Shown here in pieces: positions 37,176 through 47,325 of a DNA stretch of 64,000 nucleotides. The translations under genes and the position numbers were made by a program. The notes under the pieces are model-generated. The model did not search any database and was not told the DNA's origin. It saw only the letters and a list, made by a program, of their open reading frames with translations. The stretch comes from Noviluteimonas lactosilytica (GTDB lineage: Bacteria; Pseudomonadota; Gammaproteobacteria; Xanthomonadales; Xanthomonadaceae). How positions within the stretch are numbered: position 1 is the stretch's first letter; each line of letters opens with the position of its first letter. The DNA lies in NCBI RefSeq assembly GCF_020866925.1, contig NZ_JAJGAK010000003.1, positions 124,001 to 188,000 of the forward strand. Reading direction: 5' to 3'.

Positions 37176-39445
37176 GTGAACTTCACCACCAGCTGTTCCG
37201 AATCGCGGATGTCGAAGCTGTCGCGCAGCGCATCGCGCGAGCCTTCGGAGAACTCGTTGAACAAGTCGCCGCCGCGGCCGTAGACGACGTAGAGGTAGGA
37301 CAGCGGCTTGTATTCCCAGCGATAGCGCACCTGGAAACCGAGGTTGCTCAGGCTGAAGTCGTCGATCGCATCATCGCTGGGGAGCGGCGTGCCGTCGTCC
37401 TGTACGCGCCAGGCCTGGCGCAACGTCGCGTCGAGGCCGAGCGCCTGCATCTTCACCCGGATCTCGTGCTGGTTGCCGATGTTCCAGTTGACGCCGAAGT
37501 CGAGCTGCTGCGCGTGCTCGTCGAACGTGCCCAGCAAGTTGCCGCCCTCCCACAGCGTCCACTGCGGCGTGCGTTCGGCGTAGAGGATCGTGTAGAGGCT
37601 GAAGGAATCGTTGATGTAGTACGTCGGCTGGAACTGCGTGTTCCAGCCCAGCTTGCGATCGCCGTTCTCGCTGTCGTCGCCGACGCCGTAGTTGGAGACG
37701 CCGAAGTTGCCGTAGAACTCCCAGTCGCCCTTGCGCGGACGCGAGCGCTCGATGAAGGCGTTGAAGTTCGACGGGATCTTGACGAACCCGTTGCCGCGCA
37801 GCACGCGATCGTCGTAACCGAAGGTGTTGACGTTGATCTGCGCGTACGCGCTGCCGCCGTTCTTCAACTGGTCCTGGCGGCTGAGCCGGAACTGTTCCGA
37901 CAGGTTGAGGCCCGAGTCGTTGTACGTCGCGCTGATGCGCGCGCGCCAATCCTTCGACGAGTACTTCGAATCCTTCGGCAGGTCGGTGATGCGCTTCATC
38001 ACCTGGTAGTGGCCGTAGTTGAGGTTCGGGCGCGACAGGAAACCGAAGTCGTTGATCTCCAGGTCGCCGCTGAAATGCATGCCGAGCAGCTGCTGGCGCC
38101 AGCCGTGGTCCATCTCGTAATCGATGATGGTGGTGAAGCCGTCGCCGGTCTTGCTGTCGCTCAGGTTGTTGCCGATCGGATCGTTCGCGTCGGCGCCTTC
38201 GTCGATGTCGCTGAAGATGAGGCGGTTCTGGATGCTCAGCTTTTCGTTCGGGCGCCAGTTCTGGTCGACGCCGAACACGCGCGCGGTGCGATCGAAGAAC
38301 GGACGATCCACTTCCGTGAGCATCATGCCCACGCTCTGCTTCTCGTAGTCGTGGCTCAGGCGGAACGCGGTGAACGTGCGGCCCACGTCGTCCGCTTCGT
38401 CGGCGAGCAGCACGCCGTACTTGGTCTTGCCGAAGCTGCCGTTGGCCTTGATCGCCGCGGTGATGTCGCCGGGACCGCTGTTGTCGTCGGCCGGGCCGCC
38501 GACGCGGCGTGTGTAGACGAGCTGGCTGAAGTCGGACGGCGTGGTGAATTCGAACGGGCCCTGGTTCTCGGTGAAGAACGGGCGCTTGTCGCTGAAGAAG
38601 GTTTCGTTCGCACTGAAGTTGACGACGATGTCGTCGCTCTCGACCTGGCCGAAGTCCGGGTTGATCGTTGCGGTCAGCTGGAACTGGCCGTTCGGCTTCC
38701 ACAGGATGTCGGCGCCGGTGTCGAACGAGCCGTTGCCGTTGACGTTGTCGTACAGGCCGGACACGTACGGCGTGATCGCAACCAGCGACTGGTTGTAGAC
38801 CGGTACTTCGATCGGCGTGAAGTCGGAGAGGAAGCGCGGGCGCTCGAAGCTCGCCTGCGGCCACGCGCTGCGTTCGCCGGTGCTGCCGATGACGCGGTCG
38901 AGGTAGATGCGGAACGTGCGCTTGCCGTCCCTGCCCTTCGCCATCGGGGCGATGTACCAGGGGATCAGCATCTCGACGTACCACGCTTCGGCGTCTTCGC
39001 TCGCCGCGTGCTTCCAGTTGCCGTCCCAGTCGGTCGAGAAGCGGTTCTCGTTGGTGATCACCGCATCGTTGATGCCGTCGGTCGAGGTCACCATGAAGTT
39101 GTAGCCGGTGTTGCCGTCGCCGAAGTCGATCATCAGGTTGTTGCGGTCGACCTGCGCCTGCTCGTCGCGGCGGATCACCTGGCGCGTGCGTTCGACGTTC
39201 GCGGGTTGCACGTTCTTGAACGCGATGGCGAGGCCTTCGGGCGTCGCGAGGATCCAGGCTTCCGTCGGCTGCGAGGCCGGCGCGCCGGTGAGCGGTTGGG
39301 TGATGCGGAAATCGGTGACGTGCTGCGCGCCCTGCCATTCGGCGGGGTCGATCTTGCCGTCGACGGTGATTTCAGCCCGCGCCTGGCCGGAAAGCGCGAG
39401 CAGGATGGCGAAGGACAGCGTCGCAATTGACATGCGGCTGCGCAT
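37157..39445 (-). CDS. DUF5916-type outer-membrane protein with carbohydrate-binding-like N-terminus
   Basis: 762 aa. A signal peptide at the N-terminus ends QARA. Residues about 26-210 look like a family-9 carbohydrate-binding-like beta-sandwich (EITVDGKIDPAEWQGA, AWYVEMLIPW). The remaining part has alternating aromatic beta strands (FSDKRPFFTENQGPFEF, RLSHDYEKQSVG, YYINDSFSLYTILY) ending TYRFEL, consistent with an outer-membrane barrel. DUF5916 proteins are of unknown function. The ATG at 39445 is used because two upstream Met residues add no signal features. It is monocistronic and convergent with the lipoprotein pair. Confidence 0.8.
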   Translation of the reverse strand: MRSRMSIATLSFAILLALSGQARAEITVDGKIDPAEWQGAQHVTDFRITQPLTGAPASQPTEAWILATPEGLAIAFKNVQPANVERTRQVIRRDEQAQVDRNNLMIDFGDGNTGYNFMVTSTDGINDAVITNENRFSTDWDGNWKHAASEDAEAWYVEMLIPWYIAPMAKGRDGKRTFRIYLDRVIGSTGERSAWPQASFERPRFLSDFTPIEVPVYNQSLVAITPYVSGLYDNVNGNGSFDTGADILWKPNGQFQLTATINPDFGQVESDDIVVNFSANETFFSDKRPFFTENQGPFEFTTPSDFSQLVYTRRVGGPADDNSGPGDITAAIKANGSFGKTKYGVLLADEADDVGRTFTAFRLSHDYEKQSVGMMLTEVDRPFFDRTARVFGVDQNWRPNEKLSIQNRLIFSDIDEGADANDPIGNNLSDSKTGDGFTTIIDYEMDHGWRQQLLGMHFSGDLEINDFGFLSRPNLNYGHYQVMKRITDLPKDSKYSSKDWRARISATYNDSGLNLSEQFRLSRQDQLKNGGSAYAQINVNTFGYDDRVLRGNGFVKIPSNFNAFIERSRPRKGDWEFYGNFGVSNYGVGDDSENGDRKLGWNTQFQPTYYINDSFSLYTILYAERTPQWTLWEGGNLLGTFDEHAQQLDFGVNWNIGNQHEIRVKMQALGLDATLRQAWRVQDDGTPLPSDDAIDDFSLSNLGFQVRYRWEYKPLSYLYVVYGRGGDLFNEFSEGSRDALRDSFDIRDSEQLVVKFTYRFEL

Positions 39446-39495
39446 GGATAACTGGCCCCGGCTTTGCAAGGAAGATGCGCGCAGCCTATTCACCG

Positions 39496-39516
39496 GGGAG
39501 TCGGGTGCCGACTCCC
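39496..39516 (-). other. hairpin in the DUF5916 leader
   Basis: GGGAGTCGG pairs perfectly with CCGACTCCC over a 3-nt loop between the SET gene stop (39571) and the DUF5916 ATG (39445). No T run follows, so it may be a weak terminator or a leader structure. Confidence 0.45.
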
Positions 39517-39570
39517 GTCAGTCATGCAAACCTTTTTCCTATCCGGGGCATCGTGCCCCTGTGGGCAACC

Positions 39571-40038
39571 TCAGCGCTTGGGCTTGAGCATCGTCCCGGT
39601 GCACTTCTTCGACCCGCAGTGGCAGGCCCAGATCTTCTTCAGGCGCGCGGTGTGCGGCTCATCCAGGGTGATGCCGTAGTCGTAGGTCAGCTCTTCGCCC
39701 GGCTTGATGGAACGCTTGGCCTCGATGAACACGCGGTCCTTGCGGCGGTCCTTCCCGTCGTCCTCTTCCAGCACGGCTTCGCAGTTCGGATCGCAGCTGT
39801 GGTTGATCCAGCGCGCGGTGTTGCCGCCGTGGTTGGCGTCGATCACGTACTCGTCGTTGAGCGTGAACAGGAACGTGTGACCACTTTCGACATCGCCGGT
39901 GTCCCCGCTGTCCACGTCTTCGTGGGTGCGACGCTGGCCCTTGTACTCGATGAGGCGCTCGCCCTTCTTGAGGGAGGACAACGCGAACACGCCGTTGCCG
40001 TGGATCTGCGAACGACGGGCGATGATCTTGCGGGCCAT
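39571..40038 (-). CDS. SET-domain protein-lysine methyltransferase
   Basis: 155 aa protein made almost wholly of a SET domain. NHSCDPNCEA (79-88) is the S-adenosylmethionine-binding NHSC motif, YDYG with Tyr119 carries the catalytic tyrosine, and Cys139, Cys141 and Cys146 (CHCGSKKC) form a post-SET zinc site with Cys82. An N-terminal RSQIHGNGVFAL is the usual entry strand. Such compact bacterial SET proteins methylate lysines on protein targets; the target is unknown, and the Lys-rich HU tail encoded at 34214 is a candidate only. No signal peptide. Divergent from the cytochrome c gene across 126 bp. Confidence 0.9.
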   Translation of the reverse strand: MARKIIARRSQIHGNGVFALSSLKKGERLIEYKGQRRTHEDVDSGDTGDVESGHTFLFTLNDEYVIDANHGGNTARWINHSCDPNCEAVLEEDDGKDRRKDRVFIEAKRSIKPGEELTYDYGITLDEPHTARLKKIWACHCGSKKCTGTMLKPKR

Positions 40039-40164
40039 GCGGACATCCGGTTGGGGAAAGAGGGCGATTGTGGCGGGAATGCGGTGAAGCCGCCATCGGC
40101 GGTGGCCGCTCGCGCCCGCGTGCTTCGTATTCCGGGATTCGATCCCACCTGCGAAACCCGACCG

Positions 40165-40749
40165 ATGCGCGCAAGCCTGCTCGTTCCGACCGCCGCCCTC
40201 GTCTGCTCCCTCGCCGCCTGCAAGCCGGCCGCCGAAGCCGCGGCCGAAGCGAACGCCGCACCGGCAACGCCTGTCGCCTCGTCGGCGACGTTCGGCATGA
40301 CCGATGCGGAATTGATCGCACGCGGCGAATACCTCGCGCGCATCGCCGGCTGCAACGATTGCCATACGCCGGGTTATCCGGAATCGGGCGGCAAGGTGCC
40401 GAAGGATCAGTGGCTGGTCGGCTCGAGCACCGGCTGGAACGGCCCGTGGGGCACGACCTATCCGGCGAACCTGCGCCTGAAGGCCGTCGACATGGAAGAT
40501 GCGAAGTGGCTCGAGTACTCGCGCACGCTGCACACGCGCCCGCCGATGCCCGACTTCGCGGTGCGCGACATGACCGACGCCGATCGTCTGTCGCTGTTCC
40601 GCCTGCTCAAGTCGCTCGGCCCGATGGGCGAACCGGCCCCGGCGTATCTCGAGCCGGGCCAGGTGCCGCCGCTGCCGTTCGTGCAGTTCAATCCCCCGCC
40701 GCCGCCCGCGGCCGCGGACGCGCAGGCCGAACCGGTCTCCGGTGGCTGA
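40165..40749 (+). CDS. lipoprotein cytochrome c
   Basis: 194 aa. Lipobox SLAAC (Cys19) anchors it to a membrane. The haem motif CNDCH (Cys63, Cys66, His67) lies in GEYLARIAGCNDCH, and PPMPDF supplies a likely methionine axial ligand at about Met129. The C-terminal end is Pro-rich (PPPPPA). A class I-like monohaem cytochrome resembling small subunits of alcohol/aldehyde dehydrogenase cytochromes; the partner is not nearby. Followed by palindrome copy 4. Confidence 0.88.
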   Translation: MRASLLVPTAALVCSLAACKPAAEAAAEANAAPATPVASSATFGMTDAELIARGEYLARIAGCNDCHTPGYPESGGKVPKDQWLVGSSTGWNGPWGTTYPANLRLKAVDMEDAKWLEYSRTLHTRPPMPDFAVRDMTDADRLSLFRLLKSLGPMGEPAPAYLEPGQVPPLPFVQFNPPPPPAAADAQAEPVSGG

Positions 40750-40759
40750 ACGGTTGGGA

Positions 40760-40822
40760 AGCAAAAACAGGGGTCAGAGCACCTTTTTCCCTGAAAAAGG
40801 TGCTCTGACCCCTGTTTTTGCT
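40760..40822. repeat. GGGGTCAGAG palindrome, copy 4
   Basis: Perfect 30-nt arms (40760-40789 and 40793-40822) with a 3-nt loop. The inner stem is GCACCTTTTTC/GAAAAAGGTGC and the outer arm AGCAAAAACA. It lies 10 nt after the cytochrome c stop and upstream of the SUF operon promoter, separating the two transcription units. Confidence 0.9.
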
Positions 40823-40847
40823 CCCGAGCGGTGGCCCCGGCGATCGC

Positions 40848-40874
40848 TAAAACGTACAATTTCAGTCCGTTTTA
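40848..40874 (+). promoter_or_regulatory. SUF operon operator, overlapping the -10
   Basis: TAAAACG and CGTTTTA form a perfect 7-bp inverted repeat with a 13-nt spacer, and a TACAAT hexamer (40855-40860) lies within it, 40 nt before the ATG of the Rrf2 regulator. A protein bound here would block RNA polymerase, as expected for autorepression. No -35 is obvious. Confidence 0.6.
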
Positions 40875-40899
40875 GAAGTCGCCCGGGTCGCTGCAGGCC

Positions 40900-41349
40900 A
40901 TGCTTCGCGTCACCAAGCTCACCGATTACGCCACGGTCGTCCTCACCGCGCTCGCCGCGGCGCCCGAGCGCGTGCACAGCGCCGCCGAGCTCGCCGCAAG
41001 CGCCGGGCTCGAAGTCACCACCGTCGCCAAGCTGCTCAAGCCGCTCGCGCAGGCCGGCCTCGTCGCCGGCTTCCGCGGCGCGCACGGCGGCTATCGCCTC
41101 GCGCGCGACGCGCGCGAGATCTCCCTGATCGAAATCGTCGAAGCGATGGAAGGCCCGCTCGGCATGACCGAGTGCAGCGTGCACGCGGGTTCGTGCGGCA
41201 TCGAGTCGTCGTGCGGCGTGCGCGCCAACTGGCGCCGCATCAACGATGTCGTCGCCGACGCGCTGCGCGGCGTGTCCCTCGCCGACATGCTGGCCCCCGC
41301 TCCCGCGAAACCGCGCCGTTCGATCCCCGCCACGCTGGCAACGGCGTGA
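40900..41349 (+). CDS. Rrf2-family SUF operon regulator
   Basis: 149 aa winged-helix regulator, the first gene of the SUF operon. The HTH is at about 25-55 ([22 protein letters not shown]) and the Fe-S ligands are Cys92, Cys99 and Cys105 ([15 protein letters not shown]), spaced as in IscR-type proteins. It probably senses Fe-S status and represses the operon through the inverted repeat at 40848. It is separated from sufB by only 7 nt, so the regulator and the assembly genes are cotranscribed. Confidence 0.92.
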   Translation: MLRVTKLTDYATVVLTALAAAPERVHSAAELAASAGLEVTTVAKLLKPLAQAGLVAGFRGAHGGYRLARDAREISLIEIVEAMEGPLGMTECSVHAGSCGIESSCGVRANWRRINDVVADALRGVSLADMLAPAPAKPRRSIPATLATA

Positions 41350-41356
41350 GGTTGTC

Positions 41357-42799
<1,443 letters not shown>

Positions 42800-42815
42800 C
42801 GCCCTGCTGCTGTTA

Positions 42816-42843
42816 CGAATCCCGAATCCCGAATCCCCAATCC
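42816..42843 (+). repeat. CGAATCC 7-bp array between sufB and sufC
   Basis: Four 7-bp units (CGAATCC three times and then CCAATCC) occupy nearly all of the short sufB-sufC spacer and touch the sufC ATG at 42845, leaving no ordinary ribosome-binding site. The array is in the right place to influence sufC translation, but that is inference. Confidence 0.8.
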
Positions 42844-42844
42844 C

Positions 42845-43608
<764 letters not shown>

Positions 43609-43609
<1 letters not shown>

Positions 43610-44838
43610 TGAGCGCGTTGCTGGAATCGCTGGCGCAGGGCTTCGACGGCGACACCGCGCGCCGCGCGACGCTCGATGCGGCGCTGCGCGACGGCTTGCC
43701 GAAGCCGCGCAGCGAATCGTGGAAGTACACGTCGTTGCGTGCGCTGGAGCGACGGACGTTCGCACCCGCGACGATTGGCGCGGTCGATGCGGCGATGCTC
43801 GCTGCGATCGAAGGGCCGCGACTGGTGTTCGTGAACGGCGTGTTCGATGCGGCGCTGTCGTCGCGCGACGCATTGCCCGCGGGCGTGACGCTGGAAGCAG
43901 GTGTCGGCGCCGACGTCGAAGGCATCGTTGGTCCGGATCGCGTGTTCGCGGCGCTCAACGCGGCGCTCGCGCAAACCGGCGCAGTGGTGCGCATCGCGGC
44001 GAACGCGAAGGTCGACGCGCCGTTGCACCTCGTCTTCATCGGCGCGGCCGCGACGCAGGACCAGGCGTGGCACCTGCGGCACGCGATCGAAGTCGGCGAA
44101 GGTGCGTCGGCGCGCGTCGTCGAACACCATCTTGCGGCAGGGATGCACCAGCATCTCGCCAACAGCGTCGCGACGGTCACTATCGCGCGCGGTGCATCGC
44201 TCGCGCACCTGCGCGTGCAGGACGACGCCATGGGTGCGACGGCGTTCGCGCGCACCGACGCGTCGGTCGCCGAGGACGCGCGTTACCAGCGGCTCGACCT
44301 CGAACTCGGCGGCGCGTTGTCGCGACACGAGTTCGGTTGCCGCCTGCTCGGCAAGAACGCGGGCGTGCAAGCCGATGGCGTGCTGCTCGGCACCGGTCGG
44401 CGTCATCTCGATACGCGCCTGAACATCGACCACGTCGCCGGCGATACGCGCTGCGATCTCACGTGGCGCGGGCTCGCGACCGACCGCAGTCGCGCCGTGT
44501 TGCACGGCGGCATCCTGATCCGCGCCGGCGCCGACGGCAGCAACGCGGCGCTCTCCAGTCGCAACCTGCTGTTGAGCGATCAAGCCGAGATCGACGCGCA
44601 ACCCGTGCTCGAGATCCACGCCGACGAAGTACAGGCCGCGCACGGCGCGGCGGTGGGCGGCCTCGATCCGACCGCGTTGTTCTACATGCGCTCGCGCGGC
44701 CTGCCGGAAGGCGAGGCGCACCGCATGCTGACCGCGGCGTTCTGCCGCGACGTGTTGCCCGGCCTGGACGCATCGCTGCGCCCGATCGCCGAATCCGCCC
44801 TCGACCGCGCCCTGGCCTCCCTGGAACGCACCGCATGA
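43609..44838 (+). CDS. sufD: Fe-S cluster assembly protein SufD
   Basis: 409 aa partner of SufB, with the same beta-helix: LLGKNAGVQADGVLLGTGRRHLDTRLNIDHVAG, and the end ALFYMRSRGLPEGEAHRMLTAAFCRDVL related to the SufB end. His-containing RHLDTRLNIDH and Cys in AFCRD are the conserved positions used in cluster building. The ATG overlaps sufC by 1 nt and the stop overlaps sufS by 4 nt. Confidence 0.96.
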
Positions 44839-46076
44839 GCACGCTCGCACCGACCGCCGGCATCGACTGGGACCGCGTCCGCGCGGACTTCCCACTGCTG
44901 CGCCGCGAGGTGCATGGCAAGCCGCTGGTGTACTTCGATTCGGCGAACACGGGGCAGAAGCCCGCGTCGGTGATCGAGACGGTGGATGCGTTCTATCGCC
45001 GCCACAACGCGAACGTCAGCCGCGCGGTGCACGCGCTCGGCAGCGAAGCGACGGAAAGCTACGAGGCCACGCGCACGCGGCTGGCGCAACACGTCAACGT
45101 CGCGGCGAACGAACTCGTGCTCACCAGCGGCACCACGTTCGCGATCAACCTGGTTGCGTATTCGTGGGGCCTGTCGAACCTCAAGGCCGGCGACGTCGTC
45201 CTGCTCACGCGCATGGAGCACCACGCCAACATCGTGCCGTGGCAGCTCATCTGCGAGCGCACGGGCGCGAAGATCCGCGTGGCGGAACTCCATCCCGACG
45301 GCTCGCTCGACCTCGACGCGCTGCATGCGGCGATGACGCCCGACGTGAAGCTGCTCGGCGTCGCGCATGTGTCCAACGTGCTCGGCACGATCAATCCGGT
45401 CGCGGCGATCTGTCGCGAAGCGCGCAAACGCGGCATCACGACCGTCGTCGACGGCTCGCAGGCGCTGCCGCACATGACGGTCGACATCGCTGCGATCGGC
45501 TGCGACTTCTACGCCTTCACCGGCCACAAGATGTGCGGGCCGACCGGCACCGGTGCGCTGTGGGCGCGACGCGCATTGCTCGAATCGATGCCGCCGTTCC
45601 TCGGCGGCGGCGAAATGATCAAGGAAGTGCGCCTGGACGAAGCGACGATCTTCAACGATCCGCCCCATCGCTTCGAAGCGGGCACGCCGAACATCGCCGG
45701 CCACATCGGCCTCGGCGCGGCGGTCGCTTATCTCGACGGCATCGGCATGGACGCGATCGCCGCGCGCGAAGCGGAGTTGCTTGCGCACCTGACCGAAGAG
45801 ATGCAGTCGGTCGACGGCCTGCGCATCATCGGCACCGCGGCGAAGAAGGCCGCCGTCGTCTCGTTCCTGGTCGAAGGCGCGCATGCGCACGACCTGGCGA
45901 CGCTGCTCGACCTGGAAGGCGTCGCCGTGCGTTCGGGCCACCATTGCGCGCACCCTTTGATGAAGTTCTTCGGCGTGCCCGCGACCTGTCGCGCGTCGCT
46001 GGCCTTCTACAACACCCACGACGAGATCGAGGCCTTCATCGCTGCCCTGCACAAGGTGCGGCGCCTGCTCGGCTAG
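44835..46076 (+). CDS. sufS: cysteine desulfurase SufS
   Basis: 413 aa PLP enzyme that takes sulfur from cysteine as a persulfide. The PLP Lys232 is in TGHKMCGPTG and the persulfide Cys371 in RSGHHCAHPL, the type II (SufS/CsdA) signature. It would normally work with SufE or SufU, neither of which is in this operon. It overlaps sufD by 4 nt and is followed 41 nt later by a small membrane protein. Confidence 0.96.
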   Translation: MSTLAPTAGIDWDRVRADFPLLRREVHGKPLVYFDSANTGQKPASVIETVDAFYRRHNANVSRAVHALGSEATESYEATRTRLAQHVNVAANELVLTSGTTFAINLVAYSWGLSNLKAGDVVLLTRMEHHANIVPWQLICERTGAKIRVAELHPDGSLDLDALHAAMTPDVKLLGVAHVSNVLGTINPVAAICREARKRGITTVVDGSQALPHMTVDIAAIGCDFYAFTGHKMCGPTGTGALWARRALLESMPPFLGGGEMIKEVRLDEATIFNDPPHRFEAGTPNIAGHIGLGAAVAYLDGIGMDAIAAREAELLAHLTEEMQSVDGLRIIGTAAKKAAVVSFLVEGAHAHDLATLLDLEGVAVRSGHHCAHPLMKFFGVPATCRASLAFYNTHDEIEAFIAALHKVRRLLG

Positions 46077-46117
46077 ACTGGCGCCCGGGCCATCCCGTTG
46101 CCCGAAGGGGACCGGAA

Positions 46118-46360
46118 GTGAGCGAAGACCAGGTCGCGCTCCTGCGCGAGATCCGCGACAACCAGCGCGAAGCGCTCGCGATGCAACGCGAGGCGCTGGC
46201 CACGCAGCGCGAACAGTCGACGGCCTACAAAACGCACATCGAGCGCTGGACGCGCCTGACGCGGCTGATCACCCGCCTGCTCATCCCGCTCCTCCTGCTT
46301 GCGATGCTCGCGATCGCGTGGCCGTATTTTCGTTATCTGTGGTGGTGGATCTCCCAATGA
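46118..46360 (+). CDS. small coiled-coil membrane protein in the SUF operon
   Basis: 80 aa from a GTG preceded by AGGGGACCGGA. Residues about 5-45 are a charged, heptad-like helix (EDQVALLREIRDNQREALAMQREAL, with two related QREAL repeats), and 55-78 a single transmembrane segment (LLIPLLLLAMLAIAWPYF) ending WWWISQ. No domain recognised. It is overlapped by the GNAT gene (stop/start ATGA), so it is part of the operon. A membrane-tethered accessory to the SUF machine is a speculation only. Confidence 0.75.
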   Translation: MSEDQVALLREIRDNQREALAMQREALATQREQSTAYKTHIERWTRLTRLITRLLIPLLLLAMLAIAWPYFRYLWWWISQ

Positions 46361-46881
46361 GCGACCTGCAGTTCCGCGCGGCGAGCATCGACGATCTGGA
46401 CGCATTGGTCGCGCTGGTCACTTCCGCATACCGCGGCGACGCCAGTCGCGTGGGCTGGACCACCGAGGCGGATTTCCTCGACGGCAACCGCATCGATCGC
46501 GACGTGCTCGCCAACGACATCGTGCGTGAGCACAGTCGCGTGGTGATCGCCGAACGCGGCGGCGCGATGCTCGCCTGCGCGCACGTGTGCGAGGACGACG
46601 GCGCCGGCTACTTCGGCATGTTCTCGGTCGAGCCGACGCTGCAGGGTGGAGGCGTCGGCAAGGCGCTGCTGGCGGAATCCGAACGCGTCGTTCGCGAAGA
46701 ATGGCGACTGCCCGCGATGCGCATGACGGTGATCGACATCCGCGACGAGCTCATCGCGTTCTACGAACGCCGCGGTTACGTGCGCACCGGCATCAAGAAA
46801 CCCTTCCCCTACGGCGACGCGCGCTTCGGCATTCCGCTGCGCGACGACCTGCGTTTCGAAGTGCTGGAGAAAGCGTTGTGA
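46357..46881 (+). CDS. GNAT N-acetyltransferase
   Basis: 174 aa acetyl-CoA-dependent acyltransferase. The acetyl-CoA loop is in QGGGVGKALLAESERVV (about 100-116), preceded by YFGMFSVEPTLQ. The C-terminal YERRGYVRTGIKKPFPYGDARFGIP is typical of small GNATs acting on amino groups. Substrate unknown. Overlaps the small membrane gene upstream and the Rieske gene downstream by 4 nt each, so a fixed role in this SUF operon is suggested by context. Confidence 0.88.
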   Translation: MSDLQFRAASIDDLDALVALVTSAYRGDASRVGWTTEADFLDGNRIDRDVLANDIVREHSRVVIAERGGAMLACAHVCEDDGAGYFGMFSVEPTLQGGGVGKALLAESERVVREEWRLPAMRMTVIDIRDELIAFYERRGYVRTGIKKPFPYGDARFGIPLRDDLRFEVLEKAL

Positions 46882-47198
46882 GCGACTGGGTCCGCGTGTG
46901 CGCCACATCGGAACTGCTGCCGGGCGAATCGAAGGTCGCGTGGGACGGCGACACCGCCATCGTCGTCTTCAATTACGACGGCGACTTCTACGCGCTCGAG
47001 GATCGCTGCACGCACGAAGACTTCGAACTCTCGGCTGGTCCGTTCGACGCCGAGGAAGCGACGATCGAATGCGTGCTGCATGGCTCGAAGTTCGACGTGC
47101 GCGACGGCCGCGCCCTCAATCCGCCGGCCTACGTGCCTGTGCGCAAGTTCCCGACCAAGGTGGAAGACGGGGCGGTCTGGACCCGCGACGACAGCTGA
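46878..47198 (+). CDS. Rieske [2Fe-2S] ferredoxin-like protein
   Basis: 106 aa from a GTG overlapping the GNAT stop. Cys44-x-His46 and Cys65-xx-His68 (DRCTHEDFELS, CVLHGSKFD) bind one Rieske 2Fe-2S cluster; the rest is the standard beta-sandwich. This small form is the ferredoxin of non-haem dioxygenase systems and is often found at the end of suf operons. It may shuttle electrons or act as a test substrate of the assembly machine; which is not decided here. Confidence 0.92.
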   Translation: MSDWVRVCATSELLPGESKVAWDGDTAIVVFNYDGDFYALEDRCTHEDFELSAGPFDAEEATIECVLHGSKFDVRDGRALNPPAYVPVRKFPTKVEDGAVWTRDDS

Positions 47199-47251
47199 TC
47201 GGAACACCCGTTCGGGTGGCCGCAGGCCGACCCAGTTACGAACCGTTTGTG

Positions 47252-47270
47252 TTTGCGAACCGTTCTCAAT
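47252..47270. promoter_or_regulatory. Fur-box-like site before the siderophore receptor
   Basis: TTTGCGAACCGTTCTCAAT shows the GCGAA...TTCTCA pattern of Fur sites in xanthomonads, 56 nt before the receptor ATG. A second related hexamer lies just upstream (ACGAACCGTTT). Iron-dependent repression of the receptor unit is likely. Confidence 0.55.
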
Positions 47271-47325
47271 AAGATGGCGCCCGCCGCGGCACCCCCGTGC
47301 CGTACAGACAATCTTTGAGGACGTC

